DNA of 64,000 bases from CAVTJL01 sp963735065 (lineage in GTDB: Bacteria > Pseudomonadota > Alphaproteobacteria > Geminicoccales > Geminicoccaceae), in NCBI GenBank assembly GCA_963735065.1, contig CAVTJL010000004.1, positions 1,674,001-1,738,000 on the forward strand. The letters run 5' to 3'. A model generated the notes under the pieces. That model searched no databases, was not told where the DNA came from, and was given only the letters and a program-made list of their open reading frames with translations. This document shows, one piece after another, positions 15,687 to 24,870 of the stretch (positions are counted from its first letter, which is position 1; each line of letters begins with the position of its first letter). The translations under genes and the position numbers were made by a program.

Positions 15687-16887
15687 CGGCGGTCACGCCG
15701 GCCAGCACCGCCTCGGTAAACCGCCGTCGATCATCGAGCTGCTGGTTCGCCGCGATCAGCTCGCGACGCTGCCCGTCGAGCTGGCTGGTCATGCGGTTGA
15801 AGGCGCGCGAGAGCAGCGCGATCTCGTCCTCGGCCTCGTCCTCGGGCACGCGCGCCATGAGGTCGCCGCTTCGCACCCGATTGGCCGCGGCGATGAGGCG
15901 GCTGATCGGCGTCGCCAGCTGGTCGGCGAAGTTCATGCCGAGCCAGACGGCGCCCAAGAGCAGCAGCAGCGCCACGATCCCGAAGATCAGCGAGGAGGTG
16001 ATCTGGACCCCCGACCGCTCGCTTTCCATGCGGCGGTACTCGGCTACCACCTGCTGCGTGCGCTCCATGTAGTTGAGAACATTGGCATCGACGAACCGGC
16101 CGACGAACAAAAAGAGGTCCTGGCCCATCCCATCGAGCCGCAGCAGCGCCCGCACCCGATCGTCGGTCGAGCTCGTCATCGTCACGACCTCGCCCTGCTC
16201 CGCCCGTGCCAGGGCCTCGGGCGAGAGCTGCTCGACCTCGAGCGCGATGCCGAGGCCCGAATGGGCCAGAACCCGCCCGCTCTTGTCGAAGACGATGGCC
16301 TCGGTGAGCGAGCGCAGCGCCGCCTGCGCCACCACGAAGTGCCGCAGGTAGATCGGGTCCTGCAGCAGGCCCGGGCCCTCGCGCTCGAGATCGGTCGCCA
16401 TTGCGAGCGCGTCGGCCCGAATGACGTCCCGGTGCTCCTGCAGATAGGCCTCGGCCACCGACAGGGAGTTGTCGAGGGCGGCACGGATCCGGCTCGAGAA
16501 CCAGGTCTCGAGGCCGGAGCTCAGAAAGATGACGGAGAAGACGGCAACGAGGATGGCCGGCGTGACGGCCACGATGCTGAAGAGGGCGACGAGCCTTGTG
16601 TGCAGCTTCGAGCCCGCCGAGCCTTGGCGGCGGTCGAGGATGAGGCGCACCAGGCGACGCGCGACCACGACACCCAGCAGCAGGAGCAGGATGAAGTCGA
16701 GGTTGAGCAGAAGGAGGACGGTGCGGACGCTCGCCCCATAGGGCGGGGAGCCCGTGATGACGGCATAGGTGACGACGCTCGAGACGATTGCGCTGACCGC
16801 AAGGAGCAGGGCAAGCCGTCGCTCGAGATCGGCGCGACGCAGGAAGCTCCAGCGTCCCGGCTGTGTCAGGCTCGAGAAGGAGAGCAC
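15052..16887 (-). CDS. ntrY: Sensor kinase NtrY, N-terminal part (frame broken)
   Basis: The membrane-sensing part of NtrY, real from 16887 down to about 15660. It has an N-terminal membrane segment cluster (LALLLAVSAIVSSVVTYAVI, then LLLLNLDFILLLLLGVVV, then VALFSIVAVTPAILVAVFSV), a periplasmic sensor region, another membrane helix (SLIFGIVALLLLLGAVWLG), a HAMP domain (ATPISRLIAAANRVRSGDL) and the start of a PAS domain ending GVTAGVIGLDF. From there the frame leaves the family: its last 200 residues are Arg/Ala/Pro-rich shadow sequence. NtrY-NtrX senses nitrogen or redox state in alphaproteobacteria. A sequencing error is as likely as a true mutation. Confidence 0.82.
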   Translation of the reverse strand: MLSFSSLTQPGRWSFLRRADLERRLALLLAVSAIVSSVVTYAVITGSPPYGASVRTVLLLLNLDFILLLLLGVVVARRLVRLILDRRQGSAGSKLHTRLVALFSIVAVTPAILVAVFSVIFLSSGLETWFSSRIRAALDNSLSVAEAYLQEHRDVIRADALAMATDLEREGPGLLQDPIYLRHFVVAQAALRSLTEAIVFDKSGRVLAHSGLGIALEVEQLSPEALARAEQGEVVTMTSSTDDRVRALLRLDGMGQDLFLFVGRFVDANVLNYMERTQQVVAEYRRMESERSGVQITSSLIFGIVALLLLLGAVWLGMNFADQLATPISRLIAAANRVRSGDLMARVPEDEAEDEIALLSRAFNRMTSQLDGQRRELIAANQQLDDRRRFTEAVLAGVTAGVIGLDFEPPRHPAQSLRHGSAGDRRRRSGGAARRGGPARAVAAVRSPRGAAGRAGSRADLGDPRRPPANLARPARGPAGRRGDPGLCSDLRRCDRADERSAPGGLGRGGASHRPRDQESVDAHPALGRAAGTEVSGPDRPDRPGELHQVRDHDRAPGRHHRSADRRVLGFRAHAGARDATRIGGGACAHRRASSGGGEAHDCFHGRLAAR

Positions 16888-16928
16888 GTGGCGCGCTCGA
16901 TGATCCCCAGGGTGCAGAAGGGATCAGA

Positions 16929-18373
<1,445 letters not shown>

Positions 18374-18377
<4 letters not shown>

Positions 18378-19531
18378 TCCTGTTCCTCGGCCGCGCTCGC
18401 GGCGCGTGGACGGCGAGCGACGGGCAGGCGAACGCGGAAGATCGTGCCGGGCGTCCCTCGCACGTACGACACCATGCCGCCGTGATCGCCGACGATTTTC
18501 GCCACGAGGGAGAGGCCGAGCCCCGTGCCCTTGGGCTTGCTCGAGACGAAGGGCTCGAAGAGGTGCTCGACCATGTCCTCGCGCACGCCCGCCCCGTTGT
18601 CACGCACCTCGACGGAGATCGGCAGCTCGAGGCGCTCATTGCTGTAGGGCACGCTCATGCGCAGTCCGTGCTGATATTGTGTCGCCAACACGATCTGGCC
18701 GGTCCCGGGCGGAGCGGCCTCGGCAGCGTTCTTGACGAGGTTGAGGAAAGCCTGGATGAGGCGGTCACGATCGCCCTCGATCTCCGGGAGCGACGGGTCA
18801 TAGAGCTCCTGAATGCGATGATGCCGAGCAAAGCCGTTCTCGGCGAGGCGCCTGACATGCTCCAGCACCTGGTGGATGTTCACCCGCTCACGGGTCTGGG
18901 CAGCACCGTCGGAGAACTCCTCCATCCGGTCCACGAGATTGCAGATGCGGTCCGCCTCATCGCAGATGAGCTTGATGAGCGCCCTGTCGTCATCCTCGGA
19001 GACGAACGGCTCGAGGAGCTGGGCAGCGCCACGGATGCCGGAGAGCGGGTTCTTCACCTCGTGCGCGAGGGTCGCGGCCAGCCCCGCCACCGATCGTCCG
19101 GAACCCCGGTTGGCGAGGTGCTGGTCGAGACGACGTGCGACGGAGCAGGGATGAAGCACGACCAGAATATACCCCGGAAGCTCGTGGATCGCCGTGAGAT
19201 GGCTGTCGACGCTCATCACCTCCCCACGGGCCAGGGCGAGTTCCAGCGCGTAGTCGGAGATGGAGCTACCCGACGCCTGCACCTGCCGTGCCAGATCGAG
19301 AATCGGCGCATAGGGCGCCACGAAGTCCGTGAGCGGGCGGCCTCTGAGGGTGTTCCAGCTGGCGGAGAAGAGCTGCTCCGTCGCCGGGTTGGCCGAGCAG
19401 AATCGAAGCTCGGCATCGAGCGCGAACATGGCGCTCGGCATGTTACCCAGCAGAACCTCGGCCGGGACCGACGGATGCGCCGGGCGTCGCCGCATGGAGC
19501 GCGACGCCGGCTGAAAGCGGCTGGCCGTCAT
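18374..19531 (-). CDS. ntrB: Nitrogen regulation sensor kinase NtrB
   Basis: A soluble two-component kinase that phosphorylates or dephosphorylates NtrC under control of PII proteins. The 385-residue product has a PAS domain (about residues 35-140), a His phosphotransfer helix with AATLAHEVKNPLSGIRGAAQ, and an ATPase domain with N box FLNLVKNAAEAA, G1 VRDNGAGV and G2 PKGTGLGLSLVAKI. The ATG at 19531 was picked over an earlier in-frame ATG at 19615 because an AGGA ribosome site lies eight bases ahead and the extra 28 residues do not resemble the family. It heads the ntrBCYX-trkA series. A dusB gene, often just upstream in relatives, is absent here. Confidence 0.95.
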
Positions 19532-19638
19532 GCCTATTTCCTGTGCAGCAAGCTGAGGATGCCTAACATTCGGGCAGAGCATAGAGGCGGCATGGCAGTT
19601 GAACAAGAGCGGCAAGGCCGCGAGCAGGTCTGCAGCTA

Positions 19639-20793
19639 ATGCGATGCACCGCGCTGATCGTGGCTGGTGGCCGCGGCGAGCGGCTCGGGGGCGCCCTGCC
19701 GAAGCAGTATCAGCTGCTGGCCGGTCGGCCCGTCCTGCGCCACGCGATCAAGGCCTTCCTCGCTCACCCTGGCATTCACACCGTCCGCGTGGTCATCGAC
19801 CCCGAGCATCGAGGCCACTACGAGCGCGCGACGGCCGGGCTCGGGCTGGAAGAGCCCATAAGCGGCGGGCGGACGCGCCAGGAGTCGGTGCGCCTGGGGC
19901 TCGAGGCGCTCGCGGCCGCCGCCTCGCCTCCTGATCTCGTGCTGATCCATGACGGGGCCCGCCCTCTCGTCAGCGGGGCGCTGATCGACAGGGTGATCGG
20001 GATGCTCGCCGATGCGCCCGCCGTGCTCCCGGCCGTGGCCGTCGTCGATTCGCTGCGCCGGCTCGTCGACGGCCGGCTCGTGGGCGAGGTAGACCGTGCC
20101 GGCATCGCGCGGGCGCAGACCCCGCAGGGCTTCGCCTTCCGGCCGATTCTCGAGGCGCACAGGCGGCTCCGGGACGAGGCCTTCACCGACGATGCGGCGA
20201 TGGCGCGTGCCGCCGGGCTCGAGGTTGCCGCCGTCGCGGGAGAGGAGACGAACCTGAAGATCACGCTACCGGAGGATCTCGAGACGGCCACGCGTCATCT
20301 GGACCAAGGCCGGCGAACCCGTGTCGGCATGGGCTTCGATGTCCACGCGTTCGCGGAAGGCCGGCGCCTCGTCCTGGGTGGCCTCGAGATCCCCTTCGAG
20401 CGGGGCCTCGCCGGCCACTCGGATGCCGACGTCCTGCTCCACGCCCTCACCGACGCGTTGCTGGGCGCCATCGGCGCCGGCGACATCGGGGTGCACTTCC
20501 CACCGAGCGATGCGCGCTGGAAAGACGTCGATTCGGGTGTTTTCCTGGAGCATGCGGCCCATCTCGTGGAGGAGGCCGGCGGCGTCATCGAGCATGTGGA
20601 CGCGACGCTGATCTGCGAGCGCCCGAAGCTCGGTCCCCATCGCGAGGCAATGCGCGCGCGGATCGCATTCCTGCTAGGCATCGTGCCCGAGAACGTCAGC
20701 CTCAAGGCCACGACGACCGAGGGCCTCGGGTTCACCGGTCGTGGCGAGGGCATCGCCGCCCAAGCCGTGGCGACAGTCAGCATCGAGGGGTAG
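19639..20793 (+). CDS. ispDF: Bifunctional IspD/IspF of the MEP isoprenoid pathway
   Basis: A fused enzyme carrying out two steps of the non-mevalonate pathway. The N-terminal half (residues 1-225) is the cytidylyltransferase: AGGRGERLGGALPKQYQLL, LIHDGARPLV and the ARAQTPQGF block. The C-terminal half (about 229-384) is MEcPP synthase: RVGMGFDVHAFAEGR, GHSDADVLLHALTDALLGA with the zinc His/Asp residues, and KATTTEGLGFTGRGEGIAA. The fusion is a hallmark of alphaproteobacteria and some epsilonproteobacteria. It is divergent from ntrB, with 107 bases between them, and pncC follows four bases after its stop. Confidence 0.97.
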   Translation: MRCTALIVAGGRGERLGGALPKQYQLLAGRPVLRHAIKAFLAHPGIHTVRVVIDPEHRGHYERATAGLGLEEPISGGRTRQESVRLGLEALAAAASPPDLVLIHDGARPLVSGALIDRVIGMLADAPAVLPAVAVVDSLRRLVDGRLVGEVDRAGIARAQTPQGFAFRPILEAHRRLRDEAFTDDAAMARAAGLEVAAVAGEETNLKITLPEDLETATRHLDQGRRTRVGMGFDVHAFAEGRRLVLGGLEIPFERGLAGHSDADVLLHALTDALLGAIGAGDIGVHFPPSDARWKDVDSGVFLEHAAHLVEEAGGVIEHVDATLICERPKLGPHREAMRARIAFLLGIVPENVSLKATTTEGLGFTGRGEGIAAQAVATVSIEG

Positions 20794-20797
20794 CCCC

Positions 20798-21304
20798 ATG
20801 TTCCCACCCGAGTGCCTTGCCGCTGCCCGAGAGCTGCTCGATGCCTGCCGTGCCGGAGGTCTGCACCTCGCAACCGCCGAATCCTGCACCGGTGGCCTCA
20901 TCGCCGGCTGCCTCACCGAGCTTGCGGGCTCCTCGGACGTCGTCGACCGCGGCTATGTGGTCTACGCCAACGCCGCCAAGGAAGCGCTTTTGGGCGTGCG
21001 CCCCACCACCCTCGCCCAGCATGGTGCCGTGAGCGAGCTCACCGCGCGCGAGATGGCCGAGGGCGCCCTGCGCGACAGGGGGATCGGGCTTGCCGTTGCC
21101 GTTACCGGCGTCGCCGGGCCGGGTGGCGGAACGGCCTCGAAGCCCGTAGGGCTCGTCCATGTGGCGGTGGCCCGCGCCGGCGGCGCCACCCTGCATGAGC
21201 GCCATCTCTTCGCGGGGGACAGGTCAGCGGTGCGTCTGGCCACCGTGGAGGCAGCCTTGCGCCTTGCCCTCCAGGCGATCGCGACGAGGCCGTCGACGGC
21301 CTGA
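20798..21304 (+). CDS. pncC: Nicotinamide-nucleotide amidohydrolase (CinA C-terminal type)
   Basis: Deamidates NMN to nicotinate mononucleotide in the pyridine nucleotide cycle. The 168-residue product is a stand-alone CinA-C domain with the catalytic-site block LATAESCTGGLIAGCLTELA, then GGYVVYAN-like DRGYVVYANAAK, and AVTGVAGPGGGTASKPVGLV. The ATG at 20798 was preferred to an upstream ATG inside ispDF because the family begins with this segment. It probably shares the ispDF transcript. Its stop lies 10 bases from the convergent COQ10-like gene. Confidence 0.94.
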   Translation: MFPPECLAAARELLDACRAGGLHLATAESCTGGLIAGCLTELAGSSDVVDRGYVVYANAAKEALLGVRPTTLAQHGAVSELTAREMAEGALRDRGIGLAVAVTGVAGPGGGTASKPVGLVHVAVARAGGATLHERHLFAGDRSAVRLATVEAALRLALQAIATRPSTA

Positions 21305-21314
21305 CCCGTGGCGG

Positions 21315-21791
21315 TCAGCTCAGGACAGGATGCGCGCTGCCCTCGTCGGGAAGCCCATGGTCGCCGTAGAGCTGGCGCGCCCGGACCTCGAAGGCGCCCA
21401 CCATCCTGCTGACCGCCTCGTTGAAGAGAAGGCCGATCAGGTTCTGGAGGATGCGGGAGCGAAACTCGAAATCAACGTAGAAATCGACGACGCAGCCGCC
21501 ATCGTCGGCCGGCTCGAAGCCCCAGTGGTTGTTCAGGTAGCGGAACGGGCCGTTGATGTACTGAACGTGCACGGCGCTCTTCGGATCGAGGATGACCTTC
21601 GAGCTGAAGCGCTCGCGGAACACCTTGAAGGCCACGACGAGGTCCGCATAGAACACGCCCTCCTCGCGCCTGGTGATCCGCGCCGCCTTGCACCAGGGAA
21701 GGAACTCCGGATAGCGCTCGACGCCCGCGACCAGCTCATAGAGCTGATCGGGACGGTAGGGCAGATGGCGTTTCTCGGCGTGTGTGGGCAT
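21315..21791 (-). CDS. COQ10/RatA-like START domain protein
   Basis: A 158-residue START/SRPBCC protein resembling eukaryotic COQ10 and bacterial RatA. The diagnostic segments are LPYRPDQLYELVAGVERYPEFLPWC near the start, FKVFRERFSSKVILDP and IQYINGPFRYL-like VQYINGPFRYLNNHWGF in the middle. In mitochondria and alphaproteobacteria the family binds ubiquinone and supports respiration; the name RatA comes from an E. coli study linking it to ribosome subunit joining. The location downstream of lipA and the pyruvate dehydrogenase genes is conserved in alphaproteobacteria, which favours the ubiquinone role. Confidence 0.92.
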   Translation of the reverse strand: MPTHAEKRHLPYRPDQLYELVAGVERYPEFLPWCKAARITRREEGVFYADLVVAFKVFRERFSSKVILDPKSAVHVQYINGPFRYLNNHWGFEPADDGGCVVDFYVDFEFRSRILQNLIGLLFNEAVSRMVGAFEVRARQLYGDHGLPDEGSAHPVLS

Positions 21792-21808
21792 GAGTTGACA
21801 GGACCGGA

Positions 21809-22738
21809 TCAGCCGGTCCCCAGTCCCTTCTGAGCCAGATCGGAATTACGCGCCTCGCGGAGCCGGTCGAAGTCCGCCCCCGCATGGTAGGAGGATCGGG
21901 TGAGCGGCGAGGCCGCGACCATGTGGAAGCCCTTGGCCCGCGCCATGCGCGCATAGGCCTCGAACTCGTCCGGGTGGACGAACCGCTCGACCGGATGATG
22001 GCGGGGCGTCGGCTGCAGATACTGGCCGACGGTCAGGAAATCGACATCCGCCGAGCGCATGTCGTCCATGACCTGAAAGACCTCACGCTTCTCCTCGCCC
22101 AGCCCCACCATGATGCCGGACTTGGTGAAGAGGGAGGGATCGAGCTCCTTGACCTGTTGCAGCAGCCTCAGGCTGTGGAAGTAGCGGGCACCGGGCCTGA
22201 CCGTGCGGTAGAGCCGAGGCACGGTCTCCAGATTGTGGTTGTAGACGTCAGGGCGGGCCTCGACGATCCGCTCGACCGCGCCGGGCTTGCGCAGGAAGTC
22301 GGGCGTGAGGATCTCGATCGTGGCTGTGGGCGCCGCCTCGCGGATCGCCCGGATGCTGCGCACGAACTGGGTCGCACCGCCGTCCGGCAGGTCGTCCCGG
22401 TCGACCGAGGTGATGACGACATGGGCCAGCCCAAGCTCGGCCACGGTATCCGCCAGCCTTGCCGGCTCCTGCGGATCGACCATCTGCGGCATGCCGGTCT
22501 TGATGTTGCAGAAGGCGCAGGCACGGGTGCAGGTATCGCCCAGGATCATCACCGTGGCGTGCTTCTGCTGCCAGCACTCGCCGATGTTCGGGCAGGCAGC
22601 CTCCTCGCAGACGGTGTGGAGGCGCTTCTCCCGGACCACCCGACGCGTGGCGTGATAGGCCTCGGAGGTCGGCGCCTTGACGCGGATCCAGGACGGCTTG
22701 CGCTGGCGCTGGGACGGCGTGATCGTTAGCGTCGCCAT
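21809..22738 (-). CDS. lipA: Lipoyl synthase
   Basis: A radical-SAM enzyme that inserts two sulfurs into octanoyl groups on lipoyl domains, here probably those of PdhB and PdhC. The 309-residue product has the auxiliary cluster cysteines in CEEAACPNIGECW and the radical-SAM CxxxCxxC in CTRACAFC. It also has the SAM-binding stretch VVITSVDRDDLPDGGA and the C-terminal TRSSYHA ending with the serine that ligates the auxiliary cluster. Six bases separate the lpdA stop from its start, so the two are almost surely co-transcribed. Confidence 0.98.
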   Translation of the reverse strand: MATLTITPSQRQRKPSWIRVKAPTSEAYHATRRVVREKRLHTVCEEAACPNIGECWQQKHATVMILGDTCTRACAFCNIKTGMPQMVDPQEPARLADTVAELGLAHVVITSVDRDDLPDGGATQFVRSIRAIREAAPTATIEILTPDFLRKPGAVERIVEARPDVYNHNLETVPRLYRTVRPGARYFHSLRLLQQVKELDPSLFTKSGIMVGLGEEKREVFQVMDDMRSADVDFLTVGQYLQPTPRHHPVERFVHPDEFEAYARMARAKGFHMVAASPLTRSSYHAGADFDRLREARNSDLAQKGLGTG

Positions 22739-22744
22739 GATCCC

Positions 22745-24142
22745 TCAGAAGTGGATAGCCCGACCGTACGCGTCAAGCACGGCCTCGTGCATCATCTCGG
22801 AGAGCGTCGGATGCGGGAAGATCGTATGCATCAGATCCTCCTCCGTCGCCTCCATCGTTCGCGCGATCGTATAGCCCTGGATGAGCTCCGTGACCTCGGC
22901 GCCGCACATGTGGGCACCCAGAAGCTCGCCGGTCTTGGCGTCGAACACCGTCTTCACCATGCCCTCGGGCTCGCCCAGCGCGATGGCCTTGCCGTTGCCG
23001 ATGAACGGGAAGTGGCCGACCTTGACCTCGTGGCCCTTGGCCTTGGCCGCTGCCTCGGTGAGGCCCACGCTCGCCACCTGGGGCGTGCAGTAGGTGCAGC
23101 CCGGCACCTTGGTGACGTCGAGCGGGTGCGTGCCTTCCAGACCGGCGATCCTCTCGACGCAGAGCACGCCCTCGTGGCTGGCCTTGTGGGCGAGCCAGGG
23201 CGGCCCCACGAGATCGCCGATCGCATAGACGCCGGGCTCGCCGGTGCGGCACCAGGCGTCGACGACGACGTGGGTCCGGTCGACCTTCACGCCGGTGCCC
23301 TCGAGCCCGAGATTCTCGACATTGCCGACGATGCCGATCGCCGAGATGACGCGGTCGACCGTGATCTCCTCGGACTTGCCACCGGCCTCGATCGTGGCGG
23401 TGACACTGGACCCGCTCTTTTTCGCACCCTTCACGGTGGCGCCCGTGTGGATCTTGATGCCACGCTTCTCGAGCTGCTTGCGTGCGAAGGCCGAGATCTC
23501 CTCGTCCTCGACGGGAAGGATGCGCTCCAGCATCTCGACGACCGTGACCTCGGCCCCCAACGAGCGGAAGAAGCTCGCGAACTCGATGCCGATGGCGCCC
23601 GAGCCCACCACGAGGAGCGACTTCGGCATCGTCTCCGGGACCATCGCCTCCTTGTAGGTCCAGATGAGCTTGCCATCGGCCTCGAGGCCGGGAAGCTGCC
23701 TGGCCCTGGCGCCGGTCGCCAGCACGATGTGGGGCGCCTTCACCGTGTCCTCACCGCCGGCCTTGAGCTTGACGGCCAGCGTCTGCTTGCCGGCGAGACG
23801 CGCCTCGCCGTCGATCACCGTCACCTTGTTCTTCTTGAGGAGATGGCCGACGCCGCGCGATAGCTGGGCTGCGACCTGCCGCGACCGCTTGACGACGGCC
23901 GAGAGGTCGAAGCGCGGGTTGTCGGCCTCGAAGCCGAACTGCTTCAGGTGATGCATGAGATCGAAGATCTCGGCCGAGCGCAGGAGCGCCTTGGTCGGGA
24001 TGCAGCCCCAGTTGAGGCAGATGCCGCCCAGATGCTCGCGCTCGATGAGCGCCGTCTTCATGCCCAGCTGTGCTGCCCGGATGGCCGCCACATAGCCGCC
24101 CGGGCCGCCGCCGACGACCACGAGATCGAATGATTGTGGCAT
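22745..24142 (-). CDS. lpdA: Dihydrolipoyl dehydrogenase (E3)
   Basis: The FAD flavoenzyme that reoxidises dihydrolipoyl groups of the dehydrogenase complex and reduces NAD. The 465-residue product has FAD-binding VVGGGPGGYVAAIRAAQLG at the start, the redox disulfide in GGICLNWGCIPTKALL, NAD-binding LVVGSGAIGIEFASFFRSLG, YAIGDLVGPPWLAHKA, and the catalytic His-Glu pair in the C-terminal HPTLSEMMHEA. It lies 12 bases after the toxin stop, with GGAAGG just before its ATG. In relatives it directly follows pdhC; here the toxin-antitoxin pair sits in between. Confidence 0.98.
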   Translation of the reverse strand: MPQSFDLVVVGGGPGGYVAAIRAAQLGMKTALIEREHLGGICLNWGCIPTKALLRSAEIFDLMHHLKQFGFEADNPRFDLSAVVKRSRQVAAQLSRGVGHLLKKNKVTVIDGEARLAGKQTLAVKLKAGGEDTVKAPHIVLATGARARQLPGLEADGKLIWTYKEAMVPETMPKSLLVVGSGAIGIEFASFFRSLGAEVTVVEMLERILPVEDEEISAFARKQLEKRGIKIHTGATVKGAKKSGSSVTATIEAGGKSEEITVDRVISAIGIVGNVENLGLEGTGVKVDRTHVVVDAWCRTGEPGVYAIGDLVGPPWLAHKASHEGVLCVERIAGLEGTHPLDVTKVPGCTYCTPQVASVGLTEAAAKAKGHEVKVGHFPFIGNGKAIALGEPEGMVKTVFDAKTGELLGAHMCGAEVTELIQGYTIARTMEATEEDLMHTIFPHPTLSEMMHEAVLDAYGRAIHF

Positions 24143-24154
24143 CGTTGTCCTTCC

Positions 24155-24613
24155 CTATCGATGCGGCTCGATGCCGAGGTCGGCCGCGAGAGTAGGCCAA
24201 TCGGTCCTGGTGAACGGGTTAAGCGCACGCATCCCGTCCACGGCGAAGCCGTCCTGCATGTCCTCGGTGAGCAGGATCGTGGCACCTCCCTTGCGCGACG
24301 CCTGCCAGATCACGGCGTCCCAGAACTGCAGCCGATAGCGCTCGGCGAAGCGGGCAGCCGCGACAATGATCTCACCATCGGTGGGTATTACGGTCACCGT
24401 TTCGCGATAGTCGTCCACTTGGCGGCAAGCCTCACCGTAGGCCTTCGGCAGTCGGCGCCGCACAACGGCCAGGACCTCGCCCAATGCCTGCGCCGCGATG
24501 ACCGATCGTCCGACACAATGTCCAATGAGGCTTTCGGCAAGCATACCCTTAGCCGAAGCCGATTCGAGCTCAGCATAGAGAAGGATGTTCGAGTCGAATG
24601 CGATCAGGCTCAC
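24155..24613 (-). CDS. vapC: PIN-domain toxin (VapC-like)
   Basis: A 152-residue PIN-domain protein, the likely ribonuclease toxin of a type II toxin-antitoxin pair. The acidic metal-binding residues sit where expected: Asp in IAFDSNILLYA near residue 7, Glu in ALGEVLAVV near residue 45 and Asp in LQFWDAVIWQAS near residue 118. The GTG start overlaps the antitoxin stop (GTGA), the usual coupling. RNA target unknown. The DNA is visibly less GC-rich than the neighbouring genes, and the pair interrupts the pdhC-lpdA order, so it looks acquired. Confidence 0.88.
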   Translation of the reverse strand: MSLIAFDSNILLYAELESASAKGMLAESLIGHCVGRSVIAAQALGEVLAVVRRRLPKAYGEACRQVDDYRETVTVIPTDGEIIVAAARFAERYRLQFWDAVIWQASRKGGATILLTEDMQDGFAVDGMRALNPFTRTDWPTLAADLGIEPHR

Positions 24614-24870
24614 AGAGGCGCGTCACCATACTTGTCCTCTTCGGTGATCTCACCGATGCGAATGCCATAGTCCGGCTTCTCACGCAGCCTTTTCATCATC
24701 CGCTCATAGGCCGCCCGCCACACAGGATCCTGCATCCGGTCCTCGATCACCGGCCTGACCTCGGCGACCCGTCGGCCATTCTTGGTGATCACGACAATCT
24801 CGCCCTTCTCGACCTCCCCGATGAGCTTCGAGAAGTTCTGGTTGGCCTCACGCACCGTGCGAACCAGCAT
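24610..24870 (-). CDS. Phd/YefM-family antitoxin
   Basis: An 86-residue antitoxin with the Phd/YefM fold at the N-terminus (VREANQNFSKLIGEVEKGE, then IVVITKNGRRVAEVRPV) and a charged C-terminal tail that would bind the toxin. The ATG at 24870 matches the family start; an ATG at 24885 adds five residues. The frame has no stop upstream: it is continuous with pdhC, so the same residues could also be made as the tail of a longer E2 protein. A short palindrome GTTGCAAC at 24897-24904 lies before the start and could be an operator for autoregulation, but it is too short to be sure. Confidence 0.85.
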   Translation of the reverse strand: MLVRTVREANQNFSKLIGEVEKGEIVVITKNGRRVAEVRPVIEDRMQDPVWRAAYERMMKRLREKPDYGIRIGEITEEDKYGDAPL

